From DATFQE01 sp963738205 (GTDB lineage Bacteria > Actinomycetota > Thermoleophilia > Gaiellales > Gaiellaceae): a DNA stretch of 64,000 nt. Positions 20,470 to 27,417 of the stretch are shown piece by piece (position 1 is the stretch's first letter; each line of letters begins with the position of its first letter). The position numbers and the translations under genes are program-made. The stretch is from assembly GCA_963738205.1 (NCBI GenBank), contig CAVTVQ010000006.1, forward strand, positions 1,116,001-1,180,000. The letters are read 5' to 3'. Below the pieces are notes generated by a model. The model was not told where the DNA came from, did no database searches, and saw only the letters and a program-made list of their open reading frames with translations.

Positions 20470-21213
20470 ATGACCACCGCCGCGACTGCCACCGAGAGGC
20501 GAGTGCTGCCGCGCGGCTGGGGCGATCTCTTCCTCCAGCTCGCGATCTGGTTCGGCTTCCTGGCCGCCTACCAGGTGGTCCGCGGCATCGCCGACCGCAA
20601 CCCCGCGGACGCCTTCGACAACGGCCTCAAGGTCATCGACATCGAGCGGCGCGCGAGCGGCCTGTGGGAGCTCTCGCTGCAGAGCTACGCGCACAGCAGC
20701 GACCTCCTGACCTGGTCGGTCTCCGCCACGTACTGGTTGTCGCAGTTCACGGTGATGGGGCTAGCGCTCCTCTTCGTCTACCTGCGCCGGAACGACTCCT
20801 TCATCCGCTTCCGGAACGCCATCATGCTGGCGAACGTCCTCGGCCTGATCGGGTACGTGCTCCTCCCCACGGCGCCGCCGCGGATGTTCCCGGAGGTCGG
20901 CTTCGTCGACACGCTCGCCACGTTCGGCGGCCCCAACCACGGGAGCGGTCTCGTCGAGTTGGCGTCGAATCCCTACGCCGCGATGCCGAGCCTGCACTCG
21001 GCCGACGCGCTGATCGTGGGCGTCGTGATGGCCACGGTGGTGCGGCACACGTGGGCAAAGGTGCTCTGGCTCGCCTGGCCGACGTGGGTCTGGTTTGCCG
21101 TGATGGCGACGGGCAACCACTTCTGGCTCGACGTCCTCGCCGGCGTGGTGCTCGCGATCGCGGCGGGCGGGTTCATCTATCGCCGGCAGCTGCGCCGAGC
21201 GTTCAGGCACTAA
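20470..21213 (+). CDS. PAP2-superfamily membrane phosphatase / inositolphosphotransferase-like
   Basis: 247 aa with about six membrane helices. The phosphatase motifs are visible as PTAPPRM, MPSLHSADALI (C2, catalytic His) and GNHFWLDVLAGV (C3, His and Asp). The spacing and the PSLHSA form match the Aur1/Ipt1-like branch of PAP2 proteins. With a CDP-alcohol phosphotransferase and inositol-phosphate synthase immediately downstream, a role in making or trimming inositol phospholipids is likely. Ribosome site GAAGGAG lies before the ATG at 20470. Confidence 0.85.
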   Translation: MTTAATATERRVLPRGWGDLFLQLAIWFGFLAAYQVVRGIADRNPADAFDNGLKVIDIERRASGLWELSLQSYAHSSDLLTWSVSATYWLSQFTVMGLALLFVYLRRNDSFIRFRNAIMLANVLGLIGYVLLPTAPPRMFPEVGFVDTLATFGGPNHGSGLVELASNPYAAMPSLHSADALIVGVVMATVVRHTWAKVLWLAWPTWVWFAVMATGNHFWLDVLAGVVLAIAAGGFIYRRQLRRAFRH

Positions 21214-21222
21214 CCTCTCGGC

Positions 21223-21852
21223 ATGGCCAGAAGCGAGGCCCTCGGCCGTGTGAAGGACGGCTACACGAGTGGCACGCGCCGGATCGCGGCCCGCTGGATG
21301 GGCCGCCTCGGGCGCACGCGCGTGACCCCGAACGCGCTGACCGCCGGCGGCGTCCTGCTCTGCGCGGCCGCCGCGGTGTCCGTGTACTTCGAAGACCGGC
21401 ACGAGCTCGCCGCGTTCTGGATCGGCGCCGCGCTCTTCATCGTCGGCTCGATCCTCGACGTCCTCGACGGCGCGCTCGCCCGCTCGAGCGGGAAGGCGAC
21501 GCCCTTCGGCGCGTTCGTCGACTCGATGACGGACCGCGTCAGCGAAGGCTTGATCCTCGGCGCGATCGCGCTCGTGTTCATGCGTGAAGGGAACGAGGTG
21601 GCGCTCGCGTTCACGTTCGCAGCCGTCGTGGGATCGTTCCTCGTTTCTTACGCGCGCGCGAAGGCCGAGATCCTGGGGCTTCGCGGCGACGTCGGCATCG
21701 GCAGTCGCGCCGAGCGCGTCGTCGTCATCTCCGCGGGCCTGATCCTGGCCCCCTGGGGCGGGCTGCAATGGGCGATCTACCTGCTCGCGATCACGGCCTG
21801 GGCGACGGTGATCCAGCGCTTGCTCTACGTGCGACGACAGTTGGACAGATAG
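21223..21852 (+). CDS. CDP-alcohol phosphatidyltransferase, probable phosphatidylinositol-phosphate synthase
   Basis: 209 aa integral membrane enzyme. The complete CDP-alcohol phosphotransferase signature D-x2-D-G-x2-A-R-x8-G-x3-D-x3-D is present as DVLDGALAR and GAFVDSMTD. About six helices. Family members exchange CMP of CDP-diacylglycerol for an alcohol phosphate. The acceptor is inferred to be inositol 1-phosphate because inositol-3-phosphate synthase follows 35 bp later, as in actinobacterial PI synthesis; glycerol-3-phosphate (PgsA) remains possible. TAACCT lies 6 nt before the ATG, possibly a leaderless promoter, though it also holds the PAP2 stop codon. Confidence 0.85.
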   Translation: MARSEALGRVKDGYTSGTRRIAARWMGRLGRTRVTPNALTAGGVLLCAAAAVSVYFEDRHELAAFWIGAALFIVGSILDVLDGALARSSGKATPFGAFVDSMTDRVSEGLILGAIALVFMREGNEVALAFTFAAVVGSFLVSYARAKAEILGLRGDVGIGSRAERVVVISAGLILAPWGGLQWAIYLLAITAWATVIQRLLYVRRQLDR

Positions 21853-21859
21853 CGGTCAT

Positions 21860-21901
21860 CGCATATGCGCTATAGTGCTATCAGCCGATGGCTGATAGCA
21901 C
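21860..21901 (+). promoter_or_regulatory. Operator/promoter of the RHH-ino1 gene: palindrome over the start codon
   Basis: TATAGT (21871-21876) is a candidate -10. GTGCTATCAGCC (21875-21886) and GGCTGATAGCAC (21890-21901) are perfect inverted 12-mers with a 3-bp centre; the ATG (21888-21890) lies inside. A second palindrome, CGCATATGCG, is at 21860-21869. Position over the -10, start site and start codon is what a repressor operator needs, and the gene itself encodes DNA-binding domains. Confidence 0.75.
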
Positions 21902-23360
21902 TCGAAAGAGCGTCATCGTCCGCGTGCCCCCCGAGCTGAAGCGCCGGCTGGCCCGCGAGGTGGCGCGCGGGGGCAAGAGCATGAACGACCTCGCCGTCGG
22001 CATCCTCGGCAACCGCTTCGGCGTCGAGGTCGCCGAAAGCGGGAGGCGCAGTGCACCGCCCGGCTCGAGTGGCGTCCTCGTGCTGCGCATGCCCGACGAG
22101 CTGAAGGACCGGCTCAGCGCCGAGGCCCGCTCGACGGCGAGCACGACGAACGACCTGATCGTCCGCACACTTTCGGAGACGCTCGGAGTGAGGAGCAGAA
22201 AGGAACAGATGACAGCTAGCAACGGCAAGGCCCGAAACGACGACGGCAAGGTCCGCGTCGCGATCATCGGGGTCGGCAACTGCGCGAGCGCGCTCGTGCA
22301 GGGCGTCGAGTACTACAAGGAGGCCTCGAGGGACGACTTCGTGCCGGGTCTCATGCACGTCGACCTCGGCGGCTACCACATCAGCGACATCGAGTTCACC
22401 GCCGCCTTCGACGTCACCAAGGACAAGGTCGGCAAGGACCTCGCCGACGCGATCGGGGCGCATCCGAACAACACCGTCAAGTTCGCCGACGTGCCGAAGA
22501 CGGGCATCCGGGTGTCCCGCGGCATGACGCACGACGGGATCGGCAAGTACTTGAGCGAGATCGTCGAGAAGGCGCCCGGCGAGACCGACGACGTGGTCGG
22601 GATCCTGCGCGAGACGAACACCGACGTCGTCGTCAACTTCCTCCCCGTAGGGTCGGAGGCCGCGACCAAGTGGTACGCGGAGCAGATCCTCGACGCCGGC
22701 TGCGCGATGGTGAACTGCATGCCGATCTTCATCGCCCGGGAGCCGTACTGGCAGAAGCGCTTCCAGCAGGCCGGCCTGCCGATCATCGGCGACGACATCA
22801 AGTCCCAGGTCGGCGCGACCATCTCGCACCGCGCCCTGACGACGCTCTACCGCAAGCGCGGCGTGAAGATCGACCGCACGTTCCAGCTCAATTTCGGTGG
22901 CAACGCCGACTTCATGAACATGCTCGAGCGGGAGCGGCTGGAGTCCAAGAAGATCTCGAAGACGAACTCGATCAAGGCGACCCTCGACTACGAGCTCGGC
23001 GACGACAACATCCACGTCGGCCCGTCCGACCACGTGCCGTGGCTCGAGGACCGCAAGTGGGCGTACATCCGGCTCGAGGGGACGTCCTTCGGCGACGTGC
23101 CGCTGAACATCGAGATGAAGGTCGAGGTGCACGACTCGCCGAACTCGGCGGGGATCGTGATCGACGCCGTGCGGCTGGCGAAACTCGCCCTGAACAACGG
23201 GATCTCCGGCACGCTCGAGGGGCCGGCGGCCTACTTCATGAAGTCGCCGCCCGTCCAGTACGACGACGACGAGGCGCACGAGCTCGTCGAGGACTTCATC
23301 CGCGCGAACGCACGGGTAACTGGGGCGCGTAGCGCGGCGCCGGCCGAGAACAAGACCTAG
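21888..23360 (+). CDS. ino1: Inositol-3-phosphate synthase fused to two N-terminal ribbon-helix-helix domains
   Basis: 490 aa. Residues 5-45 (SVIVRVPPELKRRLAREVAR, then SMNDLAVGIL) and 63-101 (VLVLRMPDELKDRLSAEA, then TTNDLIVRTL) are two tandem ribbon-helix-helix DNA-binding units. Residues from about 121 are a complete actinobacterial-type inositol-3-phosphate synthase: VRVAIIGVGNCASALVQGVE (NAD loop), VNCMPIFIA, GDDIKSQVGATISHR, QLNFGGNADFMNM, and ISKTNSIKATL near the catalytic lysines. It makes inositol 3-phosphate from glucose 6-phosphate. A good internal ribosome site (AAAGGA) precedes an in-frame ATG at 22209, so a 383-aa enzyme without the DNA-binding part may also be made. A terminator follows. 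Confidence 0.93.
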   Translation: MADSTRKSVIVRVPPELKRRLAREVARGGKSMNDLAVGILGNRFGVEVAESGRRSAPPGSSGVLVLRMPDELKDRLSAEARSTASTTNDLIVRTLSETLGVRSRKEQMTASNGKARNDDGKVRVAIIGVGNCASALVQGVEYYKEASRDDFVPGLMHVDLGGYHISDIEFTAAFDVTKDKVGKDLADAIGAHPNNTVKFADVPKTGIRVSRGMTHDGIGKYLSEIVEKAPGETDDVVGILRETNTDVVVNFLPVGSEAATKWYAEQILDAGCAMVNCMPIFIAREPYWQKRFQQAGLPIIGDDIKSQVGATISHRALTTLYRKRGVKIDRTFQLNFGGNADFMNMLERERLESKKISKTNSIKATLDYELGDDNIHVGPSDHVPWLEDRKWAYIRLEGTSFGDVPLNIEMKVEVHDSPNSAGIVIDAVRLAKLALNNGISGTLEGPAAYFMKSPPVQYDDDEAHELVEDFIRANARVTGARSAAPAENKT

Positions 23361-23385
23361 CCCCTACGGACGAAGGTCGCGCGCA

Positions 23386-23418
23386 GCGAGGGCCGGCAAC
23401 CGCCGGCCCTTCGCTTTT
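23386..23418 (+). terminator. Intrinsic terminator after ino1
   Basis: GAGGGCCGGC and GCCGGCCCTTC form a long GC stem with a 4-nt loop and one bulge, followed by CGCTTTT. It is 26 bp after the ino1 stop and closes the PAP2 / CDP-alcohol transferase / ino1 unit. Between it and the TetR stop (23419-23521) I see only a small palindrome TCACGGTTCCGTGA. Confidence 0.8.
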
Positions 23419-23521
23419 CCGGCGGTGCCTGTGGAGAGATCGTCACGGTTCCGTGACACCTGCCATGTCTGCGGCGGCGATGTCGAGGGGCCAGACCGGT
23501 GGACATCGCCCGATTCGTCAG

Positions 23522-24121
23522 TCAGCGAACGCGCAGGCCGTCGCGCACGAGGGCGACGACGGCCTTCTCGGCGCGGTCGACCTCCTCGTCGGAGTCGTCG
23601 AGCTGTCCCATGACCAGGCTGGTCAGGATCTGCTCGAGTGCTCCGTAGACGATCAGCGCCGCCAACCGGGCGTCGAGGTCGTCGCGGAACTCGCCCGTCT
23701 GCTGGCCGCGCTCGACGATGCGCTGCAGCGCCTCGTACGCCTGCTCGATCTCGTCGACCTCGCGCTGGATGTGTGGGCTGCGCGTGACCTCACGAACGAG
23801 CACGCGGACGAGATCGGGGTCGCGCTTCCAGGTGCGCAGCACGATCGCCGCCACCTTGCGCAGCTGGTCGGCGGCCGGGACGCCCTCCTGCTCGACCGCC
23901 TCGATCGCGGTGAGCATCTGCGTCCAGGTGTCGCGGAAGATCGTCTCGAGGATCTCGTCCTTCGACGTGAAGTAGTGGTAGACGAGCCCGTAGGCGACGC
24001 CCGCCTCGGACGCGATCTCGCCGACGCGGCAGGCGTGGTAGCCCTTGCGGGCGAATGCTCTCACGGCCGCGTCGAGGATGCGGCGCCGCTTCTCCTCCTG
24101 AGCAGGGGACCGGACCGCCAC
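23522..24121 (-). CDS. TetR/AcrR-family transcriptional regulator
   Basis: 199 aa. The N-terminal HTH is standard: RRRILDAAVRAFARKGYHAC, VGEIASEAGVAYGLVYHYF and TSKDEILETIF. The ligand-binding domain is all-helical and resembles the fatty-acid-responsive FadR/TetR_C branch (for example LVREVTRSPHIQREVDEIEQ). The effector is unknown; a lipid-related signal would suit the neighbours. GTG start at 24121, 72 bp from the divergent GT4 gene, so it may control that gene or itself. Confidence 0.9.
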   Translation of the reverse strand: MAVRSPAQEEKRRRILDAAVRAFARKGYHACRVGEIASEAGVAYGLVYHYFTSKDEILETIFRDTWTQMLTAIEAVEQEGVPAADQLRKVAAIVLRTWKRDPDLVRVLVREVTRSPHIQREVDEIEQAYEALQRIVERGQQTGEFRDDLDARLAALIVYGALEQILTSLVMGQLDDSDEEVDRAEKAVVALVRDGLRVR

Positions 24122-24193
24122 AGGTGCGGGGAGAGTAACGCTGCGCGCGGTCGGGCGGCGGCCAAACGGGGGCTACACTCGGGCACGGTGGGC

Positions 24194-25183
24194 ATGCGCA
24201 TCTGCCTCGTCACCCCTTTCTCCTGGTCGCAGCCGCACGACGTCAACGAGCACGTCGCCGGCCTCGCCCGCGGGCTCCGCGGTCTCGGCCACACCGTGAC
24301 GGTGCTGGCTCCGTCGGGTCGCGCGGCCGAGCTGCTCGCCGGGCGCCGGGCGTTGCAGGACGGCCTCGAGGCAGACGTGATCGCACTCGGCCCCACGCTG
24401 CCGATCTCGCGGCGGAGCAGAATCGGCGTGCCGGTCGGCGTTCGCGCCAACCTGGCGCTGGCGCTGTCACGCGGCGGCTTCGACGTCGTGCACGGCTTCG
24501 AGCCCGGGTTGCCGAGCCTGTCGTACCTGGCGCTGCGCGAGTCGCGCGCGCTCGCGGCGGCCACCTTCTTCTCGCCCGAGCGGCTCTCCTATCCGCCCGG
24601 GCGAGCGCAGCGCGAGCGGCTGCTGGGCCGGACGGACGCTCTGCTCGCGATCTCCGACGCCGTCGCCGAGGCGGCGGCGGAACGCTTCCCAGGCGACTAC
24701 CGCGTCGTGTCACCGGGTGTCGACCTCGAGCTCTTCCAACCGGCCGAGAAGAAAAAGCTCGTCGTGGTCGAGTGGCGGCCCGGTGAGCGGGCGCTCACCC
24801 GCTCGGCGCTCCACGTGCTGCCTGAGCTGCCCGACTGGGAGCTGGTGATCCTGCGGACGAAACCGCTCACGGCGCGACCGACGATCCCGGTGTCGCTGCG
24901 CGACCGCGTGCGCATCCGAACGCTGCGCGACGGGGCCAGTCGAGCCGGGCTGCTCAACGAAGCCGCGATCTTCCTGCCCTCGCCGAGCGGGCTCCCGCGG
25001 GTGGCGCTCGAGGCCCGCGCAGCCGGGGCGGCGATCGCCGAGCCGCCCGGCCTGCGCGAGCAGCCCGAGCTCGGAGCCGCGGCGCTCGCCCGGCTGGCGG
25101 AGAACGACGAGCTGCGCGAGCGCCTCGGCCGCGAGAGCCGCGAAGCTGGCCGAGACGCAGGACTTCGAGAGCCTCGCGCGTGA
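24194..25183 (+). CDS. GT4-family glycosyltransferase (PimA-like), 3' end frameshifted
   Basis: 329 aa as written. GT-B fold, family 4: MRICLVTPFSWSQPHDVNEH (acceptor loop), GLARGLRGLGHTVTVLAPSG, DVVHGFEPGLPSLSYLALRE, DALLAISDAVAEAAAERFP, VVSPGVDLELFQP, and the donor-site segment GLPRVALEARAAGAAIAEP. The start resembles PimA-type phosphatidylinositol mannosyltransferases, which fits the inositol-lipid cluster, but acceptor and sugar are inferred. After about residue 315 the frame gives Arg-rich nonsense and stops, while another frame gives a normal GT4 tail (AKLAETQDFESLAREHDELY) that runs unbroken into the PHP gene. GTG 24188 is an alternative start. Confidence 0.8.
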   Translation: MRICLVTPFSWSQPHDVNEHVAGLARGLRGLGHTVTVLAPSGRAAELLAGRRALQDGLEADVIALGPTLPISRRSRIGVPVGVRANLALALSRGGFDVVHGFEPGLPSLSYLALRESRALAAATFFSPERLSYPPGRAQRERLLGRTDALLAISDAVAEAAAERFPGDYRVVSPGVDLELFQPAEKKKLVVVEWRPGERALTRSALHVLPELPDWELVILRTKPLTARPTIPVSLRDRVRIRTLRDGASRAGLLNEAAIFLPSPSGLPRVALEARAAGAAIAEPPGLREQPELGAAALARLAENDELRERLGRESREAGRDAGLREPRA

Positions 25184-25271
25184 GCACGACGAGCTCTATC
25201 GGTCGCTCGGCCGCCGACGCGCGGCGCGCCCGAGTTACACGGGCTCACCTCTGACAGACCGCGACTGGATC

Positions 25272-25925
25272 GTGGCCGACTTCCACCTGCACACTGCGTG
25301 GTCCAGCGACTGCGCGATCGAGACGTCGGACCTAATCGACCAGGCCGAGGCGATCGGGCTGGGCGCGATCGCCGTGACCGACCACAACGTCTTCGGCGGC
25401 GCGCTCGAGGCTGTGGAGCTCGCGCGCGACCGCAACCTGGTCGTGATCCCCGGCGAGGAGGTGAAGACCGACAGCCAGGGCGAGGTGATCGGGTTGTTCC
25501 TCAAGGAGGAGATCCCGCGCGGGATGTCGTTCGAGGACACGCTGGCCGCGATCAAGGAGCAGGGCGGCCTCGTCTACCTCCCCCACCCGTTCGACCGGAT
25601 GCACACGATCCCGGACTCGACGACGCTGCACCGCCACCTGGCCGACATCGACGTCTTCGAGGTCTACAACGCGCGGCTGCTCTTCGAGGGCCACAACGAC
25701 GAGGCGCTTCGCTTCGCGCGCAAGTACAACCTGACGATGGGTGCGGGCTCCGACGCGCACGTGCTGCAGGGCGTCGGCACCGGCGCCGTGCGCATGCGCG
25801 CGTTCCGCAATCCGGAGGAGTTTCTGATCTCGCTGCGCAGCGCAGAGGTCCTGCGGAGGCCCAAGTCGCTCGCCTACCTCCAGTCGCTCAAATGGATGGC
25901 CCAGGTCAAGGAAAGAGTCCGGTAG
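25272..25925 (+). CDS. PHP-domain metallo-phosphoesterase, possibly the C-terminal part of a GT4-PHP fusion
   Basis: 217 aa PHP domain: ADFHLHTAWSSDC (motif I, HxH), IGLGAIAVTDHNVFGG (motif II), VVIPGEEVKT (motif III), VYLPHPFDRMH and MGAGSDAHVLQGVG (motif IV). Members are metal-dependent phosphatases or nucleases; no DNA-polymerase context is present. GTG at 25272 has no ribosome site, and the same frame is open upstream to about 25145, encoding the missing tail of the GT4 enzyme. With one base removed the two would make a single protein of about 576 residues. Either a fusion or a split gene pair is possible. Confidence 0.82.
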   Translation: MADFHLHTAWSSDCAIETSDLIDQAEAIGLGAIAVTDHNVFGGALEAVELARDRNLVVIPGEEVKTDSQGEVIGLFLKEEIPRGMSFEDTLAAIKEQGGLVYLPHPFDRMHTIPDSTTLHRHLADIDVFEVYNARLLFEGHNDEALRFARKYNLTMGAGSDAHVLQGVGTGAVRMRAFRNPEEFLISLRSAEVLRRPKSLAYLQSLKWMAQVKERVR

Positions 25926-25939
25926 AGGAGAAGTCCACC

Positions 25940-26536
25940 ATGCTCCCTGTGACCGCCGTGCCGACCGACGAGATCTACGAGCGCTACCTGCAGAAGGCGA
26001 TCGCCGAGGTGAACGAGCTCGGCCATGAGATCGCTGCCGCAGGTGGAGGCTCACGCGTGCCCGTGCTGGGCTCGGGCCATCCGCTGGCGGACGTGATGCT
26101 GCTCAAGTACCGGCCGCAGCCCTCCGAGGTGCAGGAAGGGGTCGCGTTCTTCGGCCGCACGGGGCAGGCGATCCTCAAGTCCCTGCAGCGCCTGCACGTG
26201 GACCCGCTCGCGATCTACGGCACCAACTGCCTCAAGTTCGCCGACGGCGAGGAGGACGAGGGGGATCCCTGGCTGCTGCGCGAGCTGCACATCGTCCAGC
26301 CCAAGCTCGTCGTGGCGATGGGCGAGCAGGCACTCGTGGTTCTGAATCGCGTCGACTTCCCGCTGTCCCAGCCGGTGCAGGAGACCACCGGTGAGCTGCA
26401 GCGCTTCACACCCACCGTGCAGGCGCTCGTGACGCCCGACATCGACGCCTCCCTCGACGAGCAACCGGCGAAGACACGCTTTTGGAACGCGTTCAAGGCG
26501 CTCGGCCCCTGGTGGGCGGAGCTTCCTCCGTACTAG
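25940..26536 (+). CDS. Uracil-DNA-glycosylase-superfamily protein, divergent
   Basis: 198 aa. The fold is recognisable from VPVLGSGHPLADVMLLKYRP, EGVAFFGRTGQAILKSLQRL (family 4 has GxPFVGRAG here), YGTNCLKF, LREL..VQPKLVVAMGEQAL and the C-terminal TPDIDASLDEQPAKTRFWNA. Compared with family 4/5 enzymes, the four Fe-S Cys are missing (only one Cys remains), the catalytic GEAPG segment reads KYRPQPSE, and the C-terminal HPS motif reads TPD. It may be a non-canonical glycosylase or an inactive homologue. A strong ribosome site (GAGGAGAAG) precedes ATG 25940. Confidence 0.72.
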   Translation: MLPVTAVPTDEIYERYLQKAIAEVNELGHEIAAAGGGSRVPVLGSGHPLADVMLLKYRPQPSEVQEGVAFFGRTGQAILKSLQRLHVDPLAIYGTNCLKFADGEEDEGDPWLLRELHIVQPKLVVAMGEQALVVLNRVDFPLSQPVQETTGELQRFTPTVQALVTPDIDASLDEQPAKTRFWNAFKALGPWWAELPPY

Positions 26537-26699
26537 GAGGGTTTGGTGGAACGCCGCTCGTCGTCGGGGTGCGATGGTCGTTCCGAGGCAAGGACGCAGG
26601 GAACGTTCGTATGCGCAGCTATACGGGCGTGACTGAGGACGCCGCCTCGGGGCGAGCAGCGCGGCCCGGCGGCTCAGCGCCGTTTCGCCAGGCCCTCCT
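26535..26699 (+). repeat. Dispersed 19-bp-stem hairpin, copy b (long loop)
   Basis: Arms AGGAGGGTTTGGTGGAACG (26535-26553) and CGTTTCGCCAGGCCCTCCT (26681-26699) pair at all 19 positions in plus-strand RNA (four G-U). The 127-nt loop includes the ATG of the next gene. At arm position 7 a G-U pair of copy a has become G-C; at positions 8 and 9 C-G and U-A have become U-G. Confidence 0.75.
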
Positions 26700-27417
26700 C
26701 ACGCCGCGGTACGTTGGCTTCGCGGCCCTGATCACCGCGCTGGCCGCGTACTACACCTGGGCCGAGTCGCTCTGGGCGGCCTCGACCTGGTGGGACGTGG
26801 CCTGGCTGGCGGCCGTGGTCATACCGGCGGTCTTCGGGATCGTCTGGTTCCTGCTGCCGTTGTTGCGCGCGCATCGGCTCGCCTTCTGGGCCGTCGGCTT
26901 CGCATTGCTCACGGTCGGGCTGCACTTCGCCGACCTCGAGGCGCTCGCCAACTTCTCGAAGCTGGTGACGATGACGCTCGTCGGCTTCTGGTTCCTGTCC
27001 TTTTTCGAGTCGGTTCTGTGGGTGGCGCTCGTGGCCGCGATCATCCCGATCGTCGACGCCTTCTCGGTATGGCGCGGGCCGACCCGCCACATCGTCGACA
27101 AGCAGCCGGAGGTCTTCACGACGCTGTCGTTCGCGTTCCGGATCCCGGGCGAGCGGCCGACCGCGAACCTCGGCCTGCCCGACCTCTTGTTCTTCGCGCT
27201 CTTCCTCGGCGCGTCCGTGCGCTTCCACCTACGCCCGTTCTGGACCTGGGTCGCGATGACCGCCTCGTTCGGGCTGACGATCATCCTGACCGTCGCCTTC
27301 GACGTGATCGGGCTGCCGGCGCTGCCGCTGCTGTCGCTCGGGTTCCTGGCTGCGAATGCCGATCTGATCTGGCGCGCCCTGCGGCGACGCGAGTGGGGAA
27401 TCAGCCGGACCGCGTGA
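26611..27417 (+). CDS. Presenilin/SPP-like polytopic membrane protein (putative intramembrane aspartyl protease)
   Basis: 268 aa with about eight hydrophobic helices (near 34-50, 63-84, 91-110, 117-134, 136-152, 188-203, 211-230, 235-256). Three motifs stand in the order and helices expected for the presenilin/signal-peptide-peptidase family: IIPIVDAFSVWRG (Asp149, in place of YD), ANLGLPDLLFFALFL (Asp191, in place of GLGD) and GLPALPLL (PALP, 236-239). These imply two membrane-embedded aspartates plus the PAL loop of an A22-type protease. The deviations (V for Y, P for G) make activity uncertain. ATG 26611 has AGGGA upstream; the N-terminal 30 residues overlap hairpin copy b, so the start is not secure. 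Confidence 0.65.
   Translation: MRSYTGVTEDAASGRAARPGGSAPFRQALLTPRYVGFAALITALAAYYTWAESLWAASTWWDVAWLAAVVIPAVFGIVWFLLPLLRAHRLAFWAVGFALLTVGLHFADLEALANFSKLVTMTLVGFWFLSFFESVLWVALVAAIIPIVDAFSVWRGPTRHIVDKQPEVFTTLSFAFRIPGERPTANLGLPDLLFFALFLGASVRFHLRPFWTWVAMTASFGLTIILTVAFDVIGLPALPLLSLGFLAANADLIWRALRRREWGISRTA

Noticed and set aside
23425..23613. 62-codon plus-strand frame containing CHVCGGDVEG
   Set aside because: Looks like a small zinc ribbon at first, but only two Cys and the second half is an Arg-rich shadow of the TetR gene; no ribosome site.
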